DNA from: an uncultured Muribaculaceae bacterium | GTDB taxonomy: Bacteria > Bacteroidota > Bacteroidia > Bacteroidales > Muribaculaceae | Length of the DNA stretch: 64,000 bases | Direction: 5' to 3' | NCBI GenBank assembly: GCA_934667475.1 | Contig: CAKUMB010000002.1 | Span: 1-64,000, forward strand | Shown here: piece after piece, positions 7,187-15,879 of the stretch | Layout of the letters: each line of letters begins with the position of its first letter | How positions within the stretch are numbered: the first letter of the stretch is position 1 | Made by a program: the position numbers and the translations under genes | Notes under the pieces: generated by a model | Database searches by the model: none | Told to the model about the DNA's origin: nothing | Seen by the model: the letters and a program-made list of their open reading frames with translations, nothing else

Positions 7187-8608
7187 TCACCTCCTTTGCT
7201 CGGCCTTGCGCGCCTGGTTGGCATAGTATTCGATGGTTTCATACGACTTGCGCACTGTGGACTCGAGTTGGGTCATAACCGGCGCCATGGATTTTCGCTC
7301 GGCCTCGTCGGCATCCGCATAGCGGGCACGCAATGCCTTCAGCTTTGACATGGCGTCGCGCTGCTTGCTCTGTTCCGAAAGGTATTGCTCAAGATAGCTG
7401 CGCCCCTCGGTGGTTTTGGCGTCGCTGAGCGACGTGTAGGTGACGCCCTTTGACACGCAGAAGTTGAATGTGGTGGCCGAACTGCCAGTGTCGCGGTCGA
7501 TTGACTTGATTCGAGCCAACACATCGGCGTAGTCCTGTCCGCTGGCCCAAGTGCTGCGAATGTTTCGTATCGCGGCCATCGTGGCTATGTCCACGCTGTC
7601 TGGATTGTAGTTCTCGCGCACCGAGTTGGGCAGATACACATATATTGTCAATTTGCCTGGAATGTGGTTGCGGTCGGTGGCCCACCAGCCCACACCAGTG
7701 TTGTCGTCAATCACAAGCAGATAGTCATCGTATGGTGAGTTGTAGGGCATGCCCACGTTTTGCGGTTTCAGGTAGTTGCCCGTGTCGGGGTCTTTTCGGG
7801 TCACGAATATGTCGTATCCGCCAATCGAGCCCGTGCCGTTGTTGGCATAGTATAGGCTCTGGCCGTCGGACGTGACAAATGGGTAGCAGGCATCGCCGCC
7901 GTCGTTCAGCATGTCGTCGAGCTGCGTGGGCTTGTCCCACGAGCCGTCGAGCAACTTGTCGCTCTTCATGAGCCGCATAGTGCCGTCGGCGTCGACTTGC
8001 GACCACATCATGCTTTCACCGCTTTCGGGCATATACACCTCGGTGGGCGTGTCGGGGCGTATGCTGGCTGGCATTGTGTCGGTCGATGCAAGGGTGCCTG
8101 CCTGACGTGAGATGCGGTAGGCTTTGAAAAAGTCGTTTTTGTCGACCACAATGCTGTCGACCACCACTATTTTTTCAACGTGTGAGGCCATTTCCTCGGC
8201 CATGCTGATTCTGGCCCGCAGCCGCGACTGCTCTTCGGTGAGCGGCTTGTTTTTCACCGCTGTCTCATATTTGCTCATCATAGCCTTGGCCTTGGCAAAG
8301 TCGTAGTCGGAGTAGCACAAGCGCGCCATTTCCATCATGGCTTCCTTGCTGCCCTTTTGCTGGGCAAGGTCAAGGTGCTTGCGCGCCTGAAGTGGCTGCC
8401 CCGTCTGTTCAAGGCACTCTGCCATCAGCAGATTGATTTGCACGTTGGCCTTGTTTTTGGCGTGCAGTCCCTGCAGCATTTCCAGAGCCTGTGAGTATTT
8501 GCCTTGCTGCATCAGCTGCTTGGCCTCATCGGCTGTGCCTGCGGCAGTGGCCACCAGGCTTGTGGCCGCGCAAAGGGCGGCAATAAATAGTCTAAACTGT
8601 TTGTCCAT
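7187..8608 (-). CDS. Secreted TPR and PD40 beta-propeller repeat protein
   Basis: The 473-residue product begins with a signal peptide (LFIAALCAATSLVATAAG). Next come TPR-like helical repeats, about residues 27-135 (GKYSQALEMLQGL, QPLQARKHLDLAQ). A central part has PD40/WD40-like blades (YPFVTSDGQSLYYANN, GGYDIFVTRKDP). The C-terminal 130 residues are charged and helical, and may be a coiled coil. The layout resembles the periplasmic half of OmpA-associated TPR-PD40 proteins of Bacteroidetes, but no OmpA domain is present. A scaffold role in the envelope is an inference. It lies 33 bp after recQ, and its TGA falls within the Shine-Dalgarno region of the phosphatase gene. Confidence 0.75.
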   Translation of the reverse strand: MDKQFRLFIAALCAATSLVATAAGTADEAKQLMQQGKYSQALEMLQGLHAKNKANVQINLLMAECLEQTGQPLQARKHLDLAQQKGSKEAMMEMARLCYSDYDFAKAKAMMSKYETAVKNKPLTEEQSRLRARISMAEEMASHVEKIVVVDSIVVDKNDFFKAYRISRQAGTLASTDTMPASIRPDTPTEVYMPESGESMMWSQVDADGTMRLMKSDKLLDGSWDKPTQLDDMLNDGGDACYPFVTSDGQSLYYANNGTGSIGGYDIFVTRKDPDTGNYLKPQNVGMPYNSPYDDYLLVIDDNTGVGWWATDRNHIPGKLTIYVYLPNSVRENYNPDSVDIATMAAIRNIRSTWASGQDYADVLARIKSIDRDTGSSATTFNFCVSKGVTYTSLSDAKTTEGRSYLEQYLSEQSKQRDAMSKLKALRARYADADEAERKSMAPVMTQLESTVRKSYETIEYYANQARKAEQRR

Positions 8609-8641
8609 ATCAATTCAATGCTCTCTCTCTTGTGTGTGAAG

Positions 8642-10825
8642 TTAGTTGCCCATTTCGCTGAGGAACTGTATGCGCACAAGTCTTATTTCCTCTTGGGTGA
8701 AATCGGGACCGAGTTCTTCAAGCGCCACCGATATGCGGTCGGTTTCGCTTTCGGCGAAGTAGTCGAATATTTCATCGCGGTGGTCTTCGTCCATCACTTC
8801 GTCTATGTAGTAGTTGATGTTGATTTTTGTGCCAGAATACACTATAGCCTCGAGTTCATCGAGCAATTCTTCGAATTCAAGGCCCTTCGACCTGGCAAGC
8901 TCCACAAGGTCGATTCTGCGGTCGATGCCCTGAATCAGTTCAATCTTGATCTTGCTCTTGTTAGGCACCGTCTTTATGCGCAAGTCCATGGGGCGCTCAA
9001 TTTCGTTTTCCTCCACGTGCCTCTTTATCACCTTCACAAATTCGGCTCCATAGCGGCGGGCTTTGCCCTCTCCCACTCCCGGAATCATTTTCAGCTCGTC
9101 GAGGCTGATGGGATAGTTGGTGGCCATGGCCTCGAGCGACGGCATTTGGAATATCACGTATGGCGGCAAATCGTTTTTAGCAGCCACCTTCTTGCGCAAG
9201 TCCTTGAGTATACCCAGCAGTTCGGGGTCGATGGTGTAGGCCGATTCATCGCCCAATTCCGAGTCGTCTACATCCGAAAAGTCGCGGTCTTCCACTATGA
9301 AGAATTTTGTGTGGCTTTTTGAGAACTGCCGTCCGGCTTCGGTGAGTTTCAGCAGTCCGTAGTTTTCAATGTCGCGTTCGATGAAACCGGCAATTATGGC
9401 TTGATTGATTACCGCATTCAGAAATTTGGAGTCGGAGTGCTGCTCGCAGCCGAATTCGTCGATTTTATCGTGATGATACGACTTGATTTCGGGGTTGAGT
9501 TTGCCCAAAAGCACATTTACCACATATTCTGAGCGGAATTTTTCCTTTAGTGCCGCTATGGTCTCTATCACCGACAGCAGCTGCTCGGTGGCACCAACCT
9601 TTTTACGCGGGTGCAGGCAGTTGTCGCAGTTGCCGCAATTGTCAATGTCGTAGGCTTCGCCGAAGTAGTGCAGCAGGGTCTTGCGACGGCACACCGACGA
9701 TTCGGCATAGGCGGCTGTCTCCTGCAGCAATTGTTTGCCTATTTCCTGTTCGGCCATGGGCTTGCCCTGCATAAACTTTTGCAACTTCTGCAGGTCCTTT
9801 TTTGAATAGAACGTGATGCAATGTCCCTCGCCGCCATCGCGGCCGGCCCGCCCCGTCTCTTGGTAATACCCTTCGAGGCTCTTTGGAATGTCGTAGTGGA
9901 TAACATATCTCACGTCGGGTTTGTCGATGCCCATGCCGAAGGCTATGGTTGCCACTATCACATCTACCTTTTCGAGCAGAAAGGCGTCTTGGTTGGCCGA
10001 ACGGGTCGCAGCGTCCATGCCGGCATGGTAGGCAAGTGCCTTAATGTCGTTGACACGCAGCGTTTCGGCCAGTTCTTCCACCTTTTTGCGGCTAAGGCAG
10101 TAGATTATGCCCGACTTTCCCGGCATCGACTTGATGAATCTGATGATGTCGCGGTCAACCTCGTTGGTTTTCGGGCGCACCTCATAGTAGAGGTTGGGCC
10201 GGTTGAACGACGACTTGAACACATTGGCGGTGCTTATTCCCAGATTCTTTTGGATGTCGTGCTGAACCTTGGTTGTGGCCGTGGCCGTGAGGGCTATTAT
10301 GGGGCGTCGGCCAATGTCGTTGATTAGCGGCCTTATGCGGCGGTACTCGGGGCGGAAGTCGTGTCCCCATTCCGATATGCAGTGGGCTTCATCGATGGCA
10401 AAAAACGATATCTTCACCGATTTAAGAAACTCTATGTTTTCGGCCTTGGTGAGTGTTTCGGGCGCCACATACAGCAGTTTGGTGCGTCCCTCCACCACAT
10501 CGGCCTTCACGTGCTCTATGGCCTGGCGGTTGAGCGACGAATTCAAGAAATGCGCCACGCCATCGTCGTCGCTGTAGTTGCGCATGGCATCTACCTGATT
10601 CTTCATCAGCGCTATGAGCGGCGACACCACAATGGCCGTGCCATCCATGAGAAGCGCCGGCAGCTGATAGCACAGCGACTTCCCTCCACCAGTGGGCATC
10701 AGCACAAAGGTGTCGTTGCCCCTCATCAGATTTTCCATAATCTGCTCCTGGTTGCCCTTGAAGTTGTCGAAGCCAAAGTACTTCTTCAGTTCTTCCGTTA
10801 GTTGCTTCTTGTATGGCTCAGTCAT
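8642..10825 (-). CDS. recQ: ATP-dependent DNA helicase RecQ
   Basis: A 727-residue 3'-5' DNA helicase of recombination and replication-fork repair. Helicase motifs are complete: Walker A MPTGGGKSLCYQLPAL, DEAH box AIDEAHCISEWGHDFRPEY and motif VI YQETGRAGRDG. A RecQ zinc domain follows, with cysteines in VCRRKT...NCGNCDNC. Then come a winged-helix RQC part, an HRDC domain (PPYVIFQMPSLEAMA, about residue 545) and an acidic tail of about 100 residues. I use the ATG at 10825 (MTEPYKKQL), because the 12 extra upstream codons to 10861 have no family counterpart. A textbook promoter lies at 10939-10970. Confidence 0.95.
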   Translation of the reverse strand: MTEPYKKQLTEELKKYFGFDNFKGNQEQIMENLMRGNDTFVLMPTGGGKSLCYQLPALLMDGTAIVVSPLIALMKNQVDAMRNYSDDDGVAHFLNSSLNRQAIEHVKADVVEGRTKLLYVAPETLTKAENIEFLKSVKISFFAIDEAHCISEWGHDFRPEYRRIRPLINDIGRRPIIALTATATTKVQHDIQKNLGISTANVFKSSFNRPNLYYEVRPKTNEVDRDIIRFIKSMPGKSGIIYCLSRKKVEELAETLRVNDIKALAYHAGMDAATRSANQDAFLLEKVDVIVATIAFGMGIDKPDVRYVIHYDIPKSLEGYYQETGRAGRDGGEGHCITFYSKKDLQKLQKFMQGKPMAEQEIGKQLLQETAAYAESSVCRRKTLLHYFGEAYDIDNCGNCDNCLHPRKKVGATEQLLSVIETIAALKEKFRSEYVVNVLLGKLNPEIKSYHHDKIDEFGCEQHSDSKFLNAVINQAIIAGFIERDIENYGLLKLTEAGRQFSKSHTKFFIVEDRDFSDVDDSELGDESAYTIDPELLGILKDLRKKVAAKNDLPPYVIFQMPSLEAMATNYPISLDELKMIPGVGEGKARRYGAEFVKVIKRHVEENEIERPMDLRIKTVPNKSKIKIELIQGIDRRIDLVELARSKGLEFEELLDELEAIVYSGTKININYYIDEVMDEDHRDEIFDYFAESETDRISVALEELGPDFTQEEIRLVRIQFLSEMGN

Positions 10826-10938
10826 TTTTTTAGTGTATGTGTTATTAATCAGTTGTGTCAATAGTATGTGTGGGTGGAATGTGGATTAGTGCAATGGCAT
10901 TTTGGCTCAGTGGCACGTTTTTCCCACTAACCACCTCA

Positions 10939-10970
10939 CAAATATAGTAAAATATGTGCAAGCCAACAAA
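10939..10970 (-). promoter_or_regulatory. recQ operon promoter
   Basis: On the minus strand TTTG (10970-10967), a 20-nt spacer, then TATATTTG (10946-10939). This is a near-perfect Bacteroidetes promoter, about 110 bp upstream of recQ. Confidence 0.8.
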
Positions 10971-11072
10971 CTATTCGGTCTGAAATTTATACCCAAATTG
11001 GCCATATAAGTGAACATGTGGCACAAATCGTGCGTCAGCCGCGCCGTTTTGTTATTGTGGCGGCCGCTATGT

Positions 11073-11714
11073 TTACTGCAAATATGGGTTGTGCGACATT
11101 TCGCCGGCCACGCTGGTTTGCGGCCCGTGGCCAGGCAACACGGTGGTGCCGCCAGGCAGCGTTAGGGTTTTCGCTTTTATGCTCTCCACCAGTTGCTCGT
11201 GCGAGCCCCCGGGCAGGTCGGTGCGGCCAATGCTGCCCAGAAACAGGCTGTCGCCCACCAGCACTGCGCTGCTTTGTGGCAGGTAGAACGCCAATCCGCC
11301 GGGCGAGTGTCCGGGCGACGCCAGCACGTTTATTGTTTCACCGTCGAGGCTAAGGCTGTCGCCATCGCCTATTGCATCGTAGGTTTCAATAGCGTTCACC
11401 TCAATTTTCAGGCCAAACCGTGCAGCCTGTGCCGGCAGCGATGCCGCAAGCGCGGCATCGGCTTTGCTTGCTTTAATTTTAATGCCATATTTGCTCGCAA
11501 GCCATGCCGCAGAAGCCACGTGGTCCACGTGCATGTGTGTCACCAGAATGCATTGCGGCTCAAGCTGGTTTTGCTCGATGTATCCGTCCACGGCCTCACG
11601 CTCAGCAGCGGTCATCATGCCAGGGTCCACGACAATGGCTTTGCTCGAAGCATTGCTCTTTAATATATAGGTGTTTTCGCCAAACGGGTTGACGGTGAAT
11701 TTTACTATATGCAT
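11073..11714 (-). CDS. Metallo-beta-lactamase-fold hydrolase, glyoxalase II-like
   Basis: The 213-residue protein has the binuclear metal motif THMHVDH (about residues 59-65), a later SPGHSPGG histidine, GDSLF aspartate and PGHGPQT histidine. These are in the order found in small glyoxalase II-like hydrolases (thioester or persulfide substrates). There is no signal peptide, so it should be cytoplasmic. It is the third gene of a leftward group after the lipoprotein and rsmG (gap 21 bp). The exact substrate cannot be read from the sequence. Confidence 0.85.
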   Translation of the reverse strand: MHIVKFTVNPFGENTYILKSNASSKAIVVDPGMMTAAEREAVDGYIEQNQLEPQCILVTHMHVDHVASAAWLASKYGIKIKASKADAALAASLPAQAARFGLKIEVNAIETYDAIGDGDSLSLDGETINVLASPGHSPGGLAFYLPQSSAVLVGDSLFLGSIGRTDLPGGSHEQLVESIKAKTLTLPGGTTVLPGHGPQTSVAGEMSHNPYLQ

Positions 11715-11735
11715 AATGTGTTTCTTTTTTGAATG

Positions 11736-12365
11736 CTATAGTGGCAAATACACTATTTTTTTTGTTTCAAAGAATGGCTCGTCGAAGTGTAGATTCAAGT
11801 CATCGACCACCACGCGGCTGGCAAAAGGCGCCAATTCATCGGCCAAATCGCCTCCCTTTAGGCATATTAGCCCGTTGGGAATCGAGTTTTTGCCGTCGCC
11901 TGTGTCCACAAGCCGCTTGAGCAGCGGCACCATCTTGCCCATGTCCATCACGGCGCGGCTTACCACAAAGTCGAATTTTCCTTTCACCTCCTTTATGTCG
12001 CCGTGCTGCACTGTGATGTTGCGCAGCCCGGCCACTTCGGCTACCGCTTCGGCCACCCTAAGCTTTTTGGCTATGCGGTCCACCAGATGAAACTGGCAGC
12101 CGGGTAGCAGCACAGCAAGCGGAATCGCCGGAAAGCCGCCTCCGGTGCCGAAGTCGAGAATTCTTGTGCCCTCGGTAAAATCGATGAATTTGGCTATCGA
12201 CAGCGAGTGCAGAATGTGGTTCACCTCGAGATTGACGATGTCTTTGCGTGAAATCACATTGATTTTCTCATTCCACTGCGGGTATTCGGCCTCAAGAATG
12301 GCAAACTGCCGCTTTTGCTCGTCGGTGAGGTGCGGAAAATGCTTTATGATGTGCTCGATTGCCAT
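11736..12365 (-). CDS. rsmG: 16S rRNA (guanine-527-N7) methyltransferase
   Basis: The 209-residue SAM-dependent enzyme methylates G527 of 16S rRNA. Motif I is LDFGTGGGFPAIPLAV (about residues 69-84), with the acidic LVDRIAKK strand after it and the conserved VVSRAV region near residue 132. The N-terminal helical segment (QWNEKINVISRKD, with NxISR) is typical of RsmG/GidB. Length is normal. Only 5 bp separate it from the lipoprotein gene upstream, which indicates co-transcription. Loss of this family gives low-level streptomycin resistance in other bacteria; here it looks intact. Confidence 0.94.
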   Translation of the reverse strand: MAIEHIIKHFPHLTDEQKRQFAILEAEYPQWNEKINVISRKDIVNLEVNHILHSLSIAKFIDFTEGTRILDFGTGGGFPAIPLAVLLPGCQFHLVDRIAKKLRVAEAVAEVAGLRNITVQHGDIKEVKGKFDFVVSRAVMDMGKMVPLLKRLVDTGDGKNSIPNGLICLKGGDLADELAPFASRVVVDDLNLHFDEPFFETKKIVYLPL

Positions 12366-12370
12366 GTGCG

Positions 12371-13228
12371 CTAAAGATTATTGATTATGGAGTTTTCGAG
12401 GAAATATGGCTTCAGTGAACTGAAGTCAAGGCTGATTTGCGGCTCGCCAATGGCGTTTATGGCCAGCTCGTTGGGCTCAAAGCTCCAAGTGATGCCCTTG
12501 TCGGTGAAGAAGAAGTTGTTAGACACCGACAGGTTGGGCAGGTTGTAGTAGCCCAGGTCGTTGAGCTCGTCTTCACTCTTCACGTTGTTCTGGCTCATGA
12601 GTTTGTCCTTCATGAGCTGGCACACATCGTTGAGCGACGAGCTTTTGAAAATGCGGTTAACGGCAATCTGTGCCATAGCCTCAAGGTCGATGTTGTAGTA
12701 GTGATGCGTTTTCAGTGTCACCCGGTTGTTCTTCTTTATTATTTCCTCCTTGCAAAATGTGAGTATGCCGTCTTTGTTGAAAATCGGGGTGATGTTGATT
12801 GTAGCGTTATAGCTCACCACGCTCACAGCGTCGTAGTCGTCGCCACCCTCCGACTCATCGTTCTGCACGTCTTCGTCGTCGGCCGTGGGGGCGTTCTGGT
12901 CGAGATAAGCGGCTGCATATTCGTGCATGGCGTCTTGCAGGCTCACTGAGTCGCCGGGCACGTCGAGCAGCACCGTGGTGAACAGTTGCTGCAGTTTGCG
13001 CGTGTCGGCCGAGTCCTTGTAGGCCTTCGGGTAGGCAATGTTGGCGTTGATGCTGATTTTGCACTGCTCACCATTGCTTTTCTTAAACGATGAGTTGTCG
13101 GTGACTTGCGTCGATGCAATGCCCACCGTGTCCTGCGGGTGCAGCGCCTTCTTGGCAATGTTGCCGCAGCCCGATGATAACAGTGTTATAATCAGTCCGA
13201 TAAATGGGATAAGTGTTTTGGTTGACAT
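12371..13228 (-). CDS. Lipoprotein with DUF3298/RsiV-like domain
   Basis: The 285-residue product has a lipoprotein signal ending in a lipobox (LLSSGC, Cys at about residue 21), so it should be anchored in the envelope. The N-terminal part after the Cys contains a DUF4163-like segment, and an acidic linker (DDEDVQNDESEGGDDYD) lies near residues 117-133. The C-terminal half (ITPIFNKDGILTFCKEE ... NFFFTDKGITWSFEPNELA) matches the DUF3298/RsiV-type fold. Function is unknown. In other phyla this fold occurs in an anti-sigma factor and in peptidoglycan-linked proteins, which does not establish a role here. It heads the rsmG group. Confidence 0.75.
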   Translation of the reverse strand: MSTKTLIPFIGLIITLLSSGCGNIAKKALHPQDTVGIASTQVTDNSSFKKSNGEQCKISINANIAYPKAYKDSADTRKLQQLFTTVLLDVPGDSVSLQDAMHEYAAAYLDQNAPTADDEDVQNDESEGGDDYDAVSVVSYNATINITPIFNKDGILTFCKEEIIKKNNRVTLKTHHYYNIDLEAMAQIAVNRIFKSSSLNDVCQLMKDKLMSQNNVKSEDELNDLGYYNLPNLSVSNNFFFTDKGITWSFEPNELAINAIGEPQISLDFSSLKPYFLENSIINNL

Positions 13229-13387
13229 ATTGATATACCTATAAAATCAGTTTTCGATATATAAAAGTACAAATTTTTGTTGTAACCATGGTAAAACTAT
13301 GTCGTTTTTTTGCAACTCATTATGGAGCTAAAAACTAAAATAGCGTGAAAAAAACGACAAAACGCCGTTTCCGCAGCGCAGATTTGT

Positions 13388-13418
13388 TTTGTTTTTTGGC
13401 TTAGATGCGCTAACTTTG
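13388..13418 (+). promoter_or_regulatory. glnN promoter
   Basis: TTTG (13388-13391), a 19-nt spacer and TAACTTTG (13411-13418) match the Bacteroidetes consensus. Transcription would start near 13425, leaving a leader of about 255 nt before the glnN ATG. Confidence 0.75.
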
Positions 13419-13547
13419 CACTCATTATTAGCAAGGGTGAAACGATTGTTTAGGCATACCGACTCGTGCAATGGCGCAGATTTGTGCAGTTGCGGCAGTG
13501 CTGTAAAAAGCGCGGTAGCCTATTTCGCCCCTAACCGAACAGCAAAG

Positions 13548-13580
13548 ATATCACCTCAACGGGTGATATTCTTGTTTTTA
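13548..13580 (+). terminator. Attenuator-like hairpin in glnN leader
   Basis: ATATCACC (13548-13555) pairs perfectly with GGTGATAT (13562-13569) around a 6-nt loop, followed by TCTTGTTTTTA. It has the form of an intrinsic terminator but lies inside the leader, downstream of the promoter and 110 bp before the start codon. That suggests transcription attenuation. No known glutamine-responsive RNA motif was recognised. Confidence 0.55.
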
Positions 13581-13588
13581 CCCCCCTG

Positions 13589-13628
13589 GTGCCGCATTGT
13601 CGGCTGTGCAGCCCACAGCCAGCGGCAC
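13589..13628 (+). promoter_or_regulatory. Nested hairpin upstream of glnN start
   Basis: GTGCCGC (13589-13595) pairs with GCGGCAC (13622-13628), and inside it GGCTGTG (13602-13608) pairs with CACAGCC (13614-13620) around a 5-nt loop. This is a stable two-part stem about 50 nt before the ATG. It could work with the preceding hairpin as an RNA switch or protect the mRNA 5' end. Confidence 0.5.
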
Positions 13629-13678
13629 GGAATCCCCAAGATTGTTTTTACTGGTTTATAATATTAACATATTAAATT

Positions 13679-15868
13679 ATGTCACACCTGAGATTTAAAG
13701 AAGTTGAACAGGCCTTTAACCGCGAACCGGTTAATGTGAAGATCCCTGAAGGTGCACCTTCGGACTACTACGGCATGTATGTTTTCAACCGCAAGACAAT
13801 GTACAAGTATCTGCCCAAGCAGACCTATGAGGCATTGATTTATGCTATTGACAACAAAGAGCCGCTCAACCGAGAGGTGGCCGACAGCGTGGCCGCAGGC
13901 ATGAAGAAGTGGGCTATGGACAATGGAGTGTCGCACTACACCCACTGGTTTCATCCTCTTACCGACGGCACCGCCGAGAAGCACGACTCTTTCATCGAGC
14001 ACGATGGCAAGGGCGGAGTGATTGAGGAATTTAGCGGAAAGCTTCTTGTCCAGCAAGAGCCCGACGCTTCAAGTTTTCCAAATGGTGGAATCCGCAACAC
14101 GTTTGAGGCCCGCGGCTACTCGGCGTGGGACATATCGTCGCCAGCGTTTATACACGACAACACTCTGTGCATCCCCACCATATTCATTGCCTACTCTGGC
14201 GAGTCGCTCGACTACAAGACCCCGCTGCTGCGCGCGCTCAACAGCGTTGACAAGGCTGGCACTGCCGTGGCACAATATTTCGACCCCAAGGTGAAGCATG
14301 TGATTTCATACCTTGGCTGGGAGCAGGAATACTTCCTCGTCGACGAGGCTCTGTTTGCCGCCCGTCCCGACCTGGTGATGACAGGCCGCACCCTTATGGG
14401 ACACGAGAGCGCAAAAAACCAGCAGCTCGAAGACCACTACTTCGGCGCAATTCCGATGCGCGTGGAGGAGTTTATGCTCGACTTGGAAATTGAATGCCAC
14501 AAGCTGGGAATCCCTGCCAAAACGCGACACAACGAGGTGGCCCCCAACCAGTTTGAGCTGGCCCCGATTTACGAGGAAACTAATCTGGCCAACGATCACA
14601 ACCTGCTGGTGATGAAGGTGATGGCCGAGGTTGCACGCCGCCATCACTTCCGTGTGCTGCTTCACGAGAAGCCGTTTGCCGGCATCAATGGTTCGGGCAA
14701 GCACAACAACTGGAGCCTGGGTACTGACACCGGCACACAGCTGTTTAAGCCTGGCAAGACCGAACAGGAGAATCTGCAGCTCATCACATTCGTTTCCAAT
14801 GTGATGGCAGCTGTGTATAAATACAACGGACTGCTCAAGGCATCGATTGTGAGTGCTACCAATGCCCACCGCCTTGGCGCCAACGAGGCACCGCCAGCCA
14901 TCATATCGATGTTCCTGGGCTCGCAGGTGAGCACCATTCTGGAGCAGCTCATCAGCAAAGATCAGGACGACGACCTGTCGTTTGACGGCAAGTCGGCTCT
15001 CAACCTTAAGGTGTCGCAGATTCCCGACCTGCTGCTCGACAATACCGACCGCAACCGCACATCGCCTTTTGCCTTCACCGGCAACCGTTTTGAGTTCCGC
15101 GCCGTGGGTTCGAGTGCCAACAGCGCATCGGCCATGATTGTGCTTAATGCCGCTGTGGCCGAACAGCTTAAAGAGTTCAAGGCTCACGTCGATGCCCGTG
15201 TGGCAGCCGGTGAGGAGCTTGACCACGCCATTCTTGAAGAGGATAAGCGACTCATTGAATACTCCAAGCCCATTCATTTCGATGGCAACGGCTATAGCGA
15301 CGAGTGGAAGGCCGAAGCCAAGCGCCGCGGCCTTGACTGCGAGACGTCGGTGCCAAAGATTCTCGACTCGTTCCTCGATAAAGCTTCTGTAGAACTGTTT
15401 GCCAACACAGGCGTGTTCAATAAGGTGGAGCTTGAGGCCCGCAATGAAGTGAGCTGGGAAACTTACACTAAGAAGATTCAGATTGAAGCCCGTGTGTTTG
15501 GCGACTTGGCCCTGAACCACATAATTCCTGTGGCCACACGCTACCAGTCGATTCTGCTCGACAACGTGTATAAAATCAAAAGCCTATTCCCAAAGGAGCA
15601 GGGCGAGAAAATCGCCGCTCAAGACATGGCCATGATCGAGAAGATGTCGGAGCACATGCAGTTCATAAAGGACAATGTGGCAGCAATGGTCAACGCCCGC
15701 AAGGTGGCCAACAAGATTGAAAGCCTGCGCGACAAGGCCAATGCCTATCACGACACAGTGGTCCCCTATCTCGACACCATCCGCTACCACATCGACAAAC
15801 TCGAGCTTATGGTCGATGATGAGATGTGGCCTCTGCCCAAGTACAGAGAACTGCTGTTCATTCACTAA
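13679..15868 (+). CDS. glnN: Glutamine synthetase type III
   Basis: The 729-residue enzyme makes glutamine from glutamate, ammonium and ATP. The length and landmarks are those of type III GS (about 730 residues), not the 440-470 residue type I. The N-terminal region has GARGYSAWDISSPAF-like sequence. The metal and substrate segments include RHNEVAPNQFELAPIYEE, GINGSGKHNNWSLGT and RTSPFAFTGNRFEFRAVGSS. The C-terminal helical extension is present. The gene has its own promoter and a long structured leader, so nitrogen control at the RNA level is likely. The downstream amidotransferase begins 12 bp after the stop. Confidence 0.96.
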   Translation: MSHLRFKEVEQAFNREPVNVKIPEGAPSDYYGMYVFNRKTMYKYLPKQTYEALIYAIDNKEPLNREVADSVAAGMKKWAMDNGVSHYTHWFHPLTDGTAEKHDSFIEHDGKGGVIEEFSGKLLVQQEPDASSFPNGGIRNTFEARGYSAWDISSPAFIHDNTLCIPTIFIAYSGESLDYKTPLLRALNSVDKAGTAVAQYFDPKVKHVISYLGWEQEYFLVDEALFAARPDLVMTGRTLMGHESAKNQQLEDHYFGAIPMRVEEFMLDLEIECHKLGIPAKTRHNEVAPNQFELAPIYEETNLANDHNLLVMKVMAEVARRHHFRVLLHEKPFAGINGSGKHNNWSLGTDTGTQLFKPGKTEQENLQLITFVSNVMAAVYKYNGLLKASIVSATNAHRLGANEAPPAIISMFLGSQVSTILEQLISKDQDDDLSFDGKSALNLKVSQIPDLLLDNTDRNRTSPFAFTGNRFEFRAVGSSANSASAMIVLNAAVAEQLKEFKAHVDARVAAGEELDHAILEEDKRLIEYSKPIHFDGNGYSDEWKAEAKRRGLDCETSVPKILDSFLDKASVELFANTGVFNKVELEARNEVSWETYTKKIQIEARVFGDLALNHIIPVATRYQSILLDNVYKIKSLFPKEQGEKIAAQDMAMIEKMSEHMQFIKDNVAAMVNARKVANKIESLRDKANAYHDTVVPYLDTIRYHIDKLELMVDDEMWPLPKYRELLFIH

Positions 15869-15879
15869 ATAAAGGCAAA

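Larger units (their letters stand above)
13229..13678. other. Intergenic region and structured glnN leader
   Basis: About 450 bases. The first part (13229-13387) holds the unlocated promoter of the leftward lipoprotein operon; nothing in it is convincing. The rest is the glnN promoter and an approximately 255-nt transcribed leader with two strong hairpins, listed separately. No supported ORF is present. Confidence 0.65.

Noticed and set aside
13389..13661. 90-codon frame inside the glnN leader
   Set aside because: It would start before the -7 box, passes through both leader hairpins and has no domain; the RNA structures explain the sequence better.
14306..15520. 404-codon open frame antisense to glnN
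   Set aside because: It lies fully within the strongly conserved glnN gene; long antisense frames are expected in GC-rich codons and the product has no domain features.
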